DNA of 12,203 nt from Deltaproteobacteria bacterium. GTDB lineage: Bacteria > Desulfobacterota > Binatia > UBA9968. The stretch lies in the NCBI GenBank assembly GCA_023250495.1, contig JAHFAP010000076.1:1-12203 (forward strand), written 5' to 3'. Of the stretch, positions 1 to 6,417 are shown piece by piece (position 1 is the stretch's first letter; the number at the start of each line of letters is the position of its first letter). The position numbers and the translations under genes were made by a program. The notes under the pieces are model-generated. The model did no database searches. It was not told where the DNA came from and was given only the letters and a program-made list of their open reading frames with translations.

Positions 1-17
1 CCTCTGGCGCCGGACAT

Positions 18-51
18 GCGGCGGCTCTTGCATGGGTTGAGAGAGCGCCGC
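18..51. repeat. GC-rich hairpin near the left edge
   Basis: The arm at 18-28 (GCGGCGGCTCT) pairs with the arm at 42-51 (AGAGCGCCGC). This gives ten base pairs with one bulged G and a 13-nt loop. No T-run follows, so it is not a canonical intrinsic terminator. It may be the 3' end of an upstream gene or half of a repeat. No upstream coding region can be assigned: the three plus-strand frames entering from the left end at 39, 74 and 123, and none is recognisable. Confidence 0.4.
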
Positions 52-59
52 TCAGGCCC

Positions 60-94
60 AGATTCGAGATCTGAGATTTGCAATTTGAGATTCC
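60..94. repeat. Degenerate 7-bp tandem repeat (AGATTYG words)
   Basis: Five consecutive 7-bp units can be read: AGATTCG, AGATCTG, AGATTTG, CAATTTG and AGATTCC. The phase is exact and the substitutions are mostly confined to a few positions. It sits about 25 bp upstream of the putative rho -35 box. Period 7 recurs with different words in other spacers of this window. The function is unknown. Confidence 0.55.
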
Positions 95-119
95 GAGCGA
101 AGCGAGGACAGAGGGGGGG

Positions 120-148
120 TTGACAAGGAGATCAGGGTTTCTTATGAT
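120..148 (+). promoter_or_regulatory. Sigma70-type promoter for rho
   Basis: A perfect -35 hexamer TTGACA (120-125) is separated by exactly 17 bp from TATGAT (143-148), which matches the -10 consensus at five of six positions. The predicted transcription start is near 155, leaving a leader of about 330 nt before rho. A weaker second pair, TTGAAA (184-189) and TAAATA (207-212) with a 17-bp spacer, lies downstream. The first pair is the better call by a wide margin. Confidence 0.65.
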
Positions 149-283
149 GGGGTCGTTTAGATGATCCGGCTCAGCGTTACTCTTTGAAACAAACCCCACA
201 CTAAAGTAAATATTCACTGAATCCCGACCCGAAGTTTGATTTGGATTCCAAGCGAAAAATTCACGTCTGTGCCAGAAACCCTT

Positions 284-307
284 TGCGTCCTACGATGGCG
301 CGTTTTT
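284..307 (+). terminator. Weak intrinsic-terminator-like hairpin in the rho leader
   Basis: TGCGTC (284-289) can pair with GGCGCG (297-302) around a 7-nt loop, with two G-U wobbles. Five T residues (303-307) follow immediately. The stem is short, so termination would be weak. Because it lies between the strong promoter and rho, an attenuator is possible. The pairing is visible in the sequence, and the regulatory role is inference. Confidence 0.25.
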
Positions 308-309
308 AG

Positions 310-407
310 TCGGGCCCGTATGGTGGAATGACGGCATGCCGGCTCATCTGCTGGGCCCGAGCAGTGGCGGATCGAAACGGGATCGCGCGACTCTGCTCGG
401 CCGGCAT
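310..407 (+). promoter_or_regulatory. Structured rho 5' leader with competing stems
   Basis: Four complementary pairs compete for the same bases: TCGGGCCC 310-317 with GGGCCCGA 353-360; CTGCT 348-352 with AGCAG 360-364; CCGAGCAG 357-364 with CTGCTCGG 393-400; ATGCCGGC 336-343 with GCCGGCAT 400-407. The first and last cross each other, so they cannot both form without a pseudoknot. E. coli rho is known to be autoregulated by attenuation in a long leader. A similar role here is inference. Most of 150-475 otherwise holds no convincing gene. Confidence 0.4.
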
Positions 408-485
408 TAGATTCTGAGAATCGAATCCAGCAGTCCCGCATTAGGCAGCGACGAATGATTCACGCTGAGGCATGAAAGGAGAGGA

Positions 486-1793
486 ATGTCTATGGTACGT
501 GGGAGTAACCGAGCCGAATCGGAGGCCGTTGTTGAGGACAACAAGCTCAATCTCAAGTCTCTGAAGGAAAAGAAGATCGGCGAGTTGGCATTGATCGGCA
601 AAAACTTCAACATCGAGGGCGCCGCCAATATGCGCAAGCAGGAGCTCATCTTCGCCATATTGCAGGCCCAAACGGAGCAGAACGGCTTTATCTACGGTGA
701 AGGCGTGTTGGAGACGCTTCCCGATGGCTTCGGCTTTCTCAGAGCCCCGGATTATAACTACCTCCCCGGCCCCGACGATATCTACGTGTCTCCCAGCCAG
801 ATTCGCCGCTTCAATCTGCGCACGGGCGATGTCATCTCCGGGCACATCCGCCCACCTAAGGAAGGGGAACGCTATTTTGCCTTGCTCAAGGTGGAGGCGA
901 TCAACTACGAGGATCCCGAGAAGGCGCGGGACAAAATCCTCTTTGACAATCTCACGCCTCTTTATCCCAACGAGCGGCTGCGGCTAGAATATGTGCCCGA
1001 CGACTATACGACGCGAATCGTCGACCTGCTGACGCCGATCGGCAAGGGACAGAGGGGGTTGATCGTGGCCGCTCCCCGCACCGGCAAGACCATGATGCTG
1101 CAGCACGTCGCCAAGGCCCTTGCCCAAAACCACAAAGAGATCATCCTGATCGTGCTGCTGATCGATGAAAGGCCGGAAGAGGTGACCGACATGCAGCGCT
1201 CGGTCGACGGGGAGGTGGTGAGCTCCACGTTCGATGAGCCGGCGACGCGGCACGTCCAGGTCGCCGAGATGGTGATCGAAAAGGCCAAGCGGCTGGTGGA
1301 ACATGGAAAGGATGTCGTCATTCTCCTCGACAGCATCACCCGACTGGCGCGGGCCTATAACACAGTGGTCCCTCCGAGCGGTAAGATCCTCTCCGGCGGA
1401 GTCGATTCCAACGCGCTGCACAAACCGAAGAAGTTTTTTGGCGCCGCCCGCAACATCGAGGATGGCGGTAGCCTGACGATCATCGCGACGGCCCTCATCG
1501 ATACCGGGAGCCGCATGGACGAGGTCATCTTCGAGGAGTTCAAGGGGACGGGAAACATGGAAATTAACCTGGACCGGCGCCTGATGGACAAGCGAGTTTT
1601 TCCCGCTATTGACATCAACAAGTCGGGCACGCGCAAAGAGGAGCTGTTGATCCCGAAGGAAGATCTCAACCGGATCTGGATCCTGCGAAAGGTGCTGTCC
1701 CAGTTGAGCGTGGTCGAGGCTATGGAGTTTCTGTTGGATAAGATGCACGGGACCAAAAACAACAAAGAGTTTTTTGAGTCCATGAACCAATGA
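486..1793 (+). CDS. rho: Transcription termination factor Rho
   Basis: Rho is the hexameric RNA-dependent ATPase and helicase that loads on C-rich unstructured RNA and terminates transcription. The 435-residue product is full length (E. coli has 419). It has an N-terminal helical region (about 20-65), a cold-shock/OB RNA-binding domain (about 68-140) and a RecA-like ATPase core. The Walker A loop is GLIVAAPRTGKT (191-202), the catalytic Glu lies in LIDERPEE (E228), and Walker B is VVILLD ending at D282. The Q-loop (about 303-322) and R-loop EFKGTGN (351-357) are intact, so it should be functional. The RBS AAAGGAGAGG (475-484) sits 1 nt before the ATG at 486 but 7 nt before an in-frame ATG at 492. 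The true start may therefore be residue 3. A strong promoter and long leader precede it, and no clear terminator follows. Confidence 0.97.
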   Translation: MSMVRGSNRAESEAVVEDNKLNLKSLKEKKIGELALIGKNFNIEGAANMRKQELIFAILQAQTEQNGFIYGEGVLETLPDGFGFLRAPDYNYLPGPDDIYVSPSQIRRFNLRTGDVISGHIRPPKEGERYFALLKVEAINYEDPEKARDKILFDNLTPLYPNERLRLEYVPDDYTTRIVDLLTPIGKGQRGLIVAAPRTGKTMMLQHVAKALAQNHKEIILIVLLIDERPEEVTDMQRSVDGEVVSSTFDEPATRHVQVAEMVIEKAKRLVEHGKDVVILLDSITRLARAYNTVVPPSGKILSGGVDSNALHKPKKFFGAARNIEDGGSLTIIATALIDTGSRMDEVIFEEFKGTGNMEINLDRRLMDKRVFPAIDINKSGTRKEELLIPKEDLNRIWILRKVLSQLSVVEAMEFLLDKMHGTKNNKEFFESMNQ

Positions 1794-1922
1794 CCCTCCT
1801 GCTCCCTTCATTGACTCCTTGCACAGGCCGCCGATCTCTGTTAAAAACCCAAGGTTACCCGGTCTTATTGTAGTTTCTCCTGGACGATCCCCGGACGCCT
1901 AGGAGGCTGGCGAGTTAGAGAC

Positions 1923-1950
1923 TTTCCAGACATTTCACGCCTTTTCTAAT
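1923..1950 (+). promoter_or_regulatory. Candidate promoter for the rpsB operon
   Basis: TTTCCA (1923-1928, four of six to TTGACA) and TCTAAT (1945-1950, five of six to TATAAT) are spaced by 16 bp. The predicted start near 1957 gives a leader of about 65 nt. This is the best pair I found in the 228-bp rho-rpsB gap, but it is only moderate. Another weak pair is TTGCAC (1819-1824) with TAAAAA (1842-1847). The gap has no intrinsic terminator for rho that I can see. Confidence 0.3.
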
Positions 1951-2021
1951 CCTCTCCCGGGTGTCCTGGGGTCGGGCGAGGAACTTGAGGAAAAGGGAGG
2001 AGAGAACCAAAGGATGCGTTT

Positions 2022-2813
2022 ATGACGGAAATTTCCATGAAGCAGCTTCTAGAAGCGGGGGTCCATTTCGGCCACCAGACCAGCCGGTGGAACCCCAAGA
2101 TGAGGGGCTATATTTTCGGGGCGCGCAATGGAATCCACATCATCGATCTGCAGCAGACGGTCACGATGTTTAAAGGCGCCGCTGCCTTTGTCCGCGACCT
2201 TGCGGCCTCCGGCGGCCATATGCTGTTTGTGGGCACGAAGAAGCAGGCTCAGGAGGCGATCAAGGAGGAGGCGGAGCGGTGCGGGATGTTTCACGTCCAC
2301 AACCGTTGGCTGGGCGGGACCCTGACCAATTTCTCGACCATCCGCCAGAGCATCGAGCGGCTGCGCAAGATCGAGGAGATGGAGAGCAATCCCAAGATCG
2401 TGGAGGCCTTGACCAAGAAAGAGATGCTCGGCCTCAAGCGCGAGAAAGAGAAGTTGGAGCAATCGCTGGGAGGGATCAAAGGGATGAAGAAGCTCCCGGA
2501 CGCCATTTTCGTGATTGATCCCAAGCAGGAGGAGATCGCCGTTCGCGAGGCGCGAAAGCTGGGGATTCCTGTAGTGGCCGTGGTCGATACCAACTGCGAC
2601 CCGGACATGGTCGATTACAAAGTTCCGGGAAACGACGATGCGATCCGAGCCATCCGCCTCTTTTGCGCGGCCATCTGCGACGCGGTCATAGAAGGCAAGG
2701 CCCTCCACGAACAAGCCATGACGCGGGGGAGCGGCGAACAGCCAGGGCCCGAGCCTGCGGCCGCGGTCGGCGACAGCGGAGCCGCGGAGAGTTCCGCGGT
2801 AGGCGGCACATAA
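2022..2813 (+). CDS. rpsB: 30S ribosomal protein S2
   Basis: S2 binds late to the small ribosomal subunit near the S1 docking site and is needed for translation initiation. The 263-residue product starts MTEISMKQLLEAGVHFGHQT, which aligns with the N terminus of E. coli S2. The following RWNPKM and IFGARN are classic S2 motifs, and the second signature spans about 159-194 (PDAIFVIDPKQEEIAVREAR). The last 30 or so residues are a low-complexity Ala/Gly/Ser/Pro tail, a common variable extension. The ATG at 2022 has AAAGGA (2009-2014) 7 nt upstream. tsf follows after 5 nt, so the pair is probably translationally coupled. S2 represses its own operon in E. coli, and nothing decisive for that is visible here. 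Confidence 0.97.
   Translation: MTEISMKQLLEAGVHFGHQTSRWNPKMRGYIFGARNGIHIIDLQQTVTMFKGAAAFVRDLAASGGHMLFVGTKKQAQEAIKEEAERCGMFHVHNRWLGGTLTNFSTIRQSIERLRKIEEMESNPKIVEALTKKEMLGLKREKEKLEQSLGGIKGMKKLPDAIFVIDPKQEEIAVREARKLGIPVVAVVDTNCDPDMVDYKVPGNDDAIRAIRLFCAAICDAVIEGKALHEQAMTRGSGEQPGPEPAAAVGDSGAAESSAVGGT
2782..2799 (+). repeat. Hairpin at the rpsB-tsf junction
   Basis: CCGCGGA (2782-2788) and TCCGCGG (2793-2799) form a perfect 7-bp GC-rich stem with a 4-nt loop. It lies inside the last codons of rpsB and ends 20 nt before the tsf start. No T-run follows, so it is not an intrinsic terminator. It could slow ribosomes or set the S2/EF-Ts ratio (inference). It also falls in low-complexity coding sequence, so chance is a real alternative. 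Confidence 0.4.
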
Positions 2814-2818
2814 TTCCC

Positions 2819-3427
2819 ATGGACGTGAGCGCCTCTTCGGTTAAAGAGCTGCGGGAGAAGACCGGCGCCGGGGTGATGGATTGCAAGAAGGCGCTGGCGG
2901 AATCCGCGGGTGACCTGGAAAAGGCAGTGGACTATTTGCGCCGCAAAGGGCTGGCCGCGGCGGCGAAAAAGTCGGGCCGATTGGCTGCGGAAGGGCTGGT
3001 GGGCGCCTACATCCACGCGGGAGGGAAGATCGGAGTCATGGTTGAGCTCAACTGCGAAACCGATTTCGTCGCCCGGACGCCAGAATTTCAGAGCCTGCTC
3101 AAAGATCTCGCGATGCAGATTGCGGCCGCCAGTCCCCGCTGTGTCAGGCGGGAGGATGTCTCGCCCGGGGAGCTGGAGAGGGAGCGGGAAATCTACCGGC
3201 GTCAGGCGCTGGACTCGGGCAAGCCCGAGAAGGTCGTGGACAAGATCGTAGAAGGAAAGATGGAGCGCTTCTATTCCGAGGTCTGCCTGTTGGAGCAGGC
3301 CTTTATCAAGGATCCTGACCGCAAGGTCGGTGACCTGATTCAGGGTGCGGTTCAGCGTCTCGGAGAGAACATTCAGGTGCGGCGCTTTATGCGCTATCAG
3401 GTCGGCGAGGGGATCGAGAAGGCGTAG
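2819..3427 (+). CDS. tsf: Elongation factor Ts, short form
   Basis: EF-Ts is the guanine-nucleotide exchange factor that recycles EF-Tu from GDP to GTP. The chosen ATG at 2819 gives 202 residues beginning MDVSASSVKELREKTGAG. The N-terminal UBA-like module (about 3-40) holds the signature TGAGVMDCKKAL (15-26). The exchange motif TDFVAR is at 81-86. The protein is much shorter than E. coli EF-Ts (283) and close to the Thermus-type form with one core subdomain, which fits many non-proteobacterial lineages. The open frame runs back to 2663 inside rpsB, but that extension is Arg-rich and unlike EF-Ts. No strong RBS precedes the ATG, and it starts 5 nt after the rpsB stop, so coupling with rpsB is likely. 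Confidence 0.95.
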   Translation: MDVSASSVKELREKTGAGVMDCKKALAESAGDLEKAVDYLRRKGLAAAAKKSGRLAAEGLVGAYIHAGGKIGVMVELNCETDFVARTPEFQSLLKDLAMQIAAASPRCVRREDVSPGELEREREIYRRQALDSGKPEKVVDKIVEGKMERFYSEVCLLEQAFIKDPDRKVGDLIQGAVQRLGENIQVRRFMRYQVGEGIEKA

Positions 3428-3448
3428 CGCGTGAGACAGGCGGCGGTC

Positions 3449-4177
3449 ATGGGCAACGTGCTCAAGTACAAGCGGGTCATCCTGAAGGTCACCGGCGAAG
3501 CCCTGGCCGGCGCGGAAAAGTACGGAATTGACAGCAAGACGGTCCGGGCGTTCGCCGAAGAGATCAAGGAGGTCAAGGCCATCGGCTGTGAGATGGCGTT
3601 GGTGATCGGCGGCGGCAACATCTTTCGCGGCGCGCAGGCGAGCGAGGGAGGAATGGAACGCGCCACGGCGGACTACATGGGCATGCTCGCGACGGTGATC
3701 AACAGCCTGGCCCTGCAGGATGCCCTGGAAAAGATCGGCGTCTCGACGCGCGTGATGTCCGCTATTGAAATGCGCCAGGTCGCGGAGCCCTACATTCGCC
3801 GCCGGGCGACGCGCCATCTCGAAAAGGGGCGCGTGGTGATCTTCGCGGGAGGGACCGGCAATCCCTATTTTACCACCGACACGACGGCGAGCCTTCGCGC
3901 CATGGAGATCGGCGCGGAGGTGATTCTCAAGGCTACGAAAGTTTCTGGAGTCTACGATGCCGATCCTCTGAAGCACCGGGGCGCCAAGATGTACGGCCGG
4001 TTGAGCTACATCGAGGTGCTCAACAAGGATCTCAAGGTCATGGATTCTACCGCCGTCTCCCTCTGCATGGACAACCATTTGCCCATTGTGGTCTTCAACC
4101 TCATGGAGAAGGGCAATATCAAGCGGGTGGTTTGCGGCGAGGAGATCGGCACGCTGGTGAGCGCGGGGAAAGAATGA
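3449..4177 (+). CDS. pyrH: Uridylate kinase (UMP kinase)
   Basis: PyrH phosphorylates UMP to UDP with ATP, feeding UTP and CTP synthesis. It belongs to the amino-acid kinase fold and is hexameric in bacteria. From the ATG at 3449 the product is 242 residues, the usual length. Visible family motifs are YKRVILKVTGEAL (7-19), GGGNIFRG (54-61), DYMGMLATVIN (75-85), GTGNPYFTTDTTA (135-147) and LKATKVSGVYDADP (160-173). I chose 3449 because AGGCGG (3438-3443) sits 5 nt upstream and the N terminus then matches the family. A GTG at 3431 would add six residues. It follows tsf by 21 nt, and its stop overlaps the frr start as ATGA, giving the conserved tsf-pyrH-frr order. Confidence 0.97.
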   Translation: MGNVLKYKRVILKVTGEALAGAEKYGIDSKTVRAFAEEIKEVKAIGCEMALVIGGGNIFRGAQASEGGMERATADYMGMLATVINSLALQDALEKIGVSTRVMSAIEMRQVAEPYIRRRATRHLEKGRVVIFAGGTGNPYFTTDTTASLRAMEIGAEVILKATKVSGVYDADPLKHRGAKMYGRLSYIEVLNKDLKVMDSTAVSLCMDNHLPIVVFNLMEKGNIKRVVCGEEIGTLVSAGKE

Positions 4178-4731
4178 ACGAGCCCTTTTTTTCCGAGCTT
4201 CAGAAAGAGATGGAGAAGTGCGTCGTCGCGTTTCGCAAGGATCTCGCGAAGCTGCGCACGGGTAGGGCGTCCACCGCGCTGCTCGAAGGAATCATGGTCG
4301 ATTACTACGGCGCCCCGACCCCTCTCAATCAACTGGCCAACTTGGGAGCTCCGGAGCCCCGCCTGCTGGTCGTTCAGCCCTACGACCGGTCGGTCATGGG
4401 CAACATCGAGAAGGCGATTCTGAAGTCCGACCTGGGCTTGACGCCTAACAACGACGGAAAAGTGATTCGCATTCCCATCCCTCAGCTGACTGAAGAGAGG
4501 CGCCGCGAGCTCGTCAAGCATGTGAAAAAGGTGGCTGAAGAGTTCCGCGTCTCCGTGCGCAACCACCGGAGGTTGGCGATCGAGAAGCTTAAAGAGTTGG
4601 AGAAAAAGAAGGAGATCACCGAGGACGATCTCAAGCACAGTCAGGACCGGGTCCAGAAAGTCACCAACGACTTTATCGAGCGGCTCGACAAGGCGCTGAA
4701 GAGTAAAGAAGAAGAGATCATGGAGGTCTAG
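4174..4731 (+). CDS. frr: Ribosome recycling factor
   Basis: RRF works with EF-G to split post-termination ribosomes. The product from the ATG at 4174 is 185 residues, the same length as in E. coli. The tRNA-mimic architecture is visible: a long first helix containing LRTGRAST (27-34), a small beta domain (about 31-103) with VDYYGAPTPLNQLAN, and a charged helical C-terminal half (104-185). The segment PQLTEERRRELVK (103-115) is a strong family hallmark. GGGGAA (4165-4170) is the likely RBS. The ATG overlaps the pyrH stop, so translation is probably coupled. An upstream in-frame start at 4132 would add 14 Arg/Gly-rich residues within pyrH and is unlikely. A repeat-rich spacer follows. Confidence 0.97.
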   Translation: MNEPFFSELQKEMEKCVVAFRKDLAKLRTGRASTALLEGIMVDYYGAPTPLNQLANLGAPEPRLLVVQPYDRSVMGNIEKAILKSDLGLTPNNDGKVIRIPIPQLTEERRRELVKHVKKVAEEFRVSVRNHRRLAIEKLKELEKKKEITEDDLKHSQDRVQKVTNDFIERLDKALKSKEEEIMEV

Positions 4732-4758
4732 GGCCTCGCAAAACTCCCCGCCCTTCCG

Positions 4759-4838
4759 TCGTGCTCGTGTTCGTGACTCGGGGGTGAGATCGTCCCGAGC
4801 AACTAGCACGAGCCACGAGAAACGAGCACGAATACGAG
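4759..4838. repeat. Tandem ACGAG/CTCGT words forming a long hairpin
   Basis: In the 125-bp frr-uppS spacer, TCGTG recurs every 6 bp at 4759, 4765 and 4771. The complementary word ACGAG (once ACGAA) recurs at 4808, 4815, 4822, 4828 and 4834, with 6-7 bp spacing. The arms 4759-4782 and 4794-4818 fold into an imperfect stem of about 20 pairs, with three mismatches, one bulge and an 11-nt loop. The inner stem CTCGGG/CCCGAG is perfect. No T-run follows. The hairpin would be part of the polycistronic mRNA, and 18 bp separate the last word from the uppS ATG. It resembles REP/RIP-like dispersed repeats, but its role is unknown. Confidence 0.6.
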
Positions 4839-4856
4839 TGACGCATCCAAAAGAAA

Positions 4857-5642
4857 ATGGACTTAGGTGGCCTAGACAAGAGCCGGCTGCCCCGCCACGT
4901 CGCCGTCATCATGGACGGCAACGGGCGTTGGGCCAGGCTGAGAGGCAAGGGCCGCACCGAAGGACACCGGCGGGGAACGGCGTCGGTTCGCGCGGTGGTG
5001 GAGATGAGTCGCAAGCTCGACATCCCCTACCTCTCGCTCTACGCCTTTTCGACCGAAAATTGGTTCCGGCCCAAGGACGAGGTTCACGCGCTGATGGGTA
5101 TGTTGGAACATTATCTGACGGTGGAACAGCCCAAGATGATGCGCCATGGAATCCGGCTCTTGGCCATTGGAGATAAGGATCGGCTGCCGCGCCGCGTGCT
5201 GAGCACGCTCAAGCACGCCGAGCGAGCCACCCGAAACAACCAGGGGATGACGGTCCTGCTGGCGCTGAGTTACAGCGGCCGCAGCGACATCGTCGGAATG
5301 GTGCAGCGCATAGCGCGAAAAGTCAAAGAAGGGAAGTGTGGCGTGCAGGACATCAACGAGGAGATGGTCCGTGCGCACGTAGCGACGAGCGCGATTCCCG
5401 ACCCTGATCTCCTGATCCGAACCAGCGGTGAGATGCGCATCAGCAATTTCTTTCTCTGGCAGATCGCCTACACGGAACTCTACATCACGCCGACCCTATG
5501 GCCGGACTTTCGCGAAGCGGAGTACCTCCAGGCCCTCATCGAGTTTCAGCGGCGCCGCAGGAGATTCGGCCGGACCGATGAGCAGATCGCGCAACCTCTC
5601 CCGTCTTTGGCGGTGGCCCGTGAGCTCGAAGATCATTCCTAG
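4857..5642 (+). CDS. uppS: Di-trans,poly-cis-undecaprenyl-diphosphate synthase
   Basis: UppS is the cis-prenyltransferase that condenses isopentenyl diphosphate onto farnesyl diphosphate. It makes the C55 carrier for peptidoglycan and surface polysaccharides. The 261-residue product shows the family start VIMDGNGRWA (17-26) with catalytic Asp at 20. It also has YAFSTENW (62-69), the hydrophobic-tunnel region and the C-terminal signature LLIRTSGEMRISNFFLWQ (185-202). RTSGE replaces the RTGGE of E. coli, a common variant. The C-terminal tail (after about 235) is Arg-rich then variable. No upstream in-frame start is possible because a TGA lies at 4839-4841. The RBS is poor (AAAAGA), and the repeat hairpin lies just upstream. 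The 3' end overlaps cdsA. Confidence 0.96.
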   Translation: MDLGGLDKSRLPRHVAVIMDGNGRWARLRGKGRTEGHRRGTASVRAVVEMSRKLDIPYLSLYAFSTENWFRPKDEVHALMGMLEHYLTVEQPKMMRHGIRLLAIGDKDRLPRRVLSTLKHAERATRNNQGMTVLLALSYSGRSDIVGMVQRIARKVKEGKCGVQDINEEMVRAHVATSAIPDPDLLIRTSGEMRISNFFLWQIAYTELYITPTLWPDFREAEYLQALIEFQRRRRRFGRTDEQIAQPLPSLAVARELEDHS

Positions 5643-6417
5643 GTTCATCACGGCCCTGCTGGCGATTCCGGCGCTGATCTGGATCGTCGGCCGGGGCCGT
5701 CCGTACCATTTTTTCTTGCTGGTCTTCCTCGTCACCATCATCTCCCTGTTTGAGTACTACCGGATCGCCTTTCCCGGTCGGCGGCGGGAGCAGGCTTTCG
5801 GAGTCGTTGCCGGCCTGCTGGTTGCTTCCGGCGTTCTCACCGGGAGCCCTTCCGCCTGGCTCGCAGGCGTGATCGTGCTGCTCTGTTCGAGTTACATCTT
5901 TTTCGGCGGCGAGCTGGAAGAGAGATACCGGCGCTTGGCTTGGACTCTGCTCGGAACTCTTTACGTAGGCTACCTGTTTCCCCACGCTGTTCTCCTCTAT
6001 CGGCTCCGCGACGGAAGGCAGTGGTTTTTCTTTGTGCTGCTGGTGATCATGGTCGGGGATACGGCGGCCTATGCTGTCGGGACTTGCCTTGGGAGAAAAA
6101 AATTGTTTCCCGAGATCAGCCCGGGAAAAACCGTGGAAGGAGCGATCGGCTCTACCTCGGCGAGTCTTCTTGCCGGGGTCATCGGCGGCAGCTTCCTTCT
6201 TCCCACCAGCCCGTGGCTGGAGATGCTGGGGATTTCTCTCGTCTTGAGCATTCTCGGACAAATAGGGGACCTGTTCGAATCGTGGATCAAACGGGTCTTC
6301 GGGGTGAAAGATTCCAGCGCGCTCCTTCCGGGGCACGGAGGGTTGCTCGATCGCATGGATAGTCTTATATTCCCTGTCGTGTTCGCCACCTATTATTTGA
6401 GGATCCTCCATCCATGA
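5578..6417 (+). CDS. cdsA: Phosphatidate cytidylyltransferase (CDP-diglyceride synthase)
   Basis: CdsA converts phosphatidic acid and CTP to CDP-diacylglycerol, the precursor of membrane phospholipids. It is an inner-membrane protein. From the ATG at 5578 it has 279 residues and several hydrophobic segments (about 22-37, 44-60, 75-110, 122-140, 147-170 and 192-230). The PROSITE-type signature is complete at 235-261: SWIKR, then VKD, PGHGG and DRMD with the expected spacing. The conserved GDTAAY (160-165) and SPGKTVEG (181-188) are also present. The start is uncertain. ATG 5578 has AGGAG 14 nt upstream, while GTG 5620 gives a more family-like N terminus (VSSKIIPRFITALL) and a 23-bp rather than 65-bp overlap with uppS. 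The stop overlaps the dxr ATG. Confidence 0.94.
   Translation: MSRSRNLSRLWRWPVSSKIIPRFITALLAIPALIWIVGRGRPYHFFLLVFLVTIISLFEYYRIAFPGRRREQAFGVVAGLLVASGVLTGSPSAWLAGVIVLLCSSYIFFGGELEERYRRLAWTLLGTLYVGYLFPHAVLLYRLRDGRQWFFFVLLVIMVGDTAAYAVGTCLGRKKLFPEISPGKTVEGAIGSTSASLLAGVIGGSFLLPTSPWLEMLGISLVLSILGQIGDLFESWIKRVFGVKDSSALLPGHGGLLDRMDSLIFPVVFATYYLRILHP

Noticed and set aside
214..441. 75-codon minus-strand frame in the rho leader
   Set aside because: Arg-rich with no motif or RBS, and explained by the GC-rich structured leader.
984..1811. 275-codon antisense open frame opposite rho
   Set aside because: It is a mirror of the conserved rho coding sequence with no RBS and no family motifs.
1794..2021. Intrinsic terminator for rho
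   Set aside because: I found no stem followed by a T-run in the 228-bp gap. The only T-rich stretches have no adjacent GC stem.
2663..2818. In-frame N-terminal extension of tsf
   Set aside because: It lies within rpsB, is Arg/Gly-rich, and would add 52 residues absent from EF-Ts proteins.
2615..4078. 487-codon antisense open frame opposite rpsB, tsf and pyrH
   Set aside because: It is rich in Arg, His and Leu, has no recognisable domain, and lies opposite three clearly real genes. Long antisense frames are expected from GC-biased third positions.
5536..6411. 291-codon antisense open frame opposite cdsA
   Set aside because: It is charged and low-complexity, and lies opposite a gene whose signature motifs are intact.
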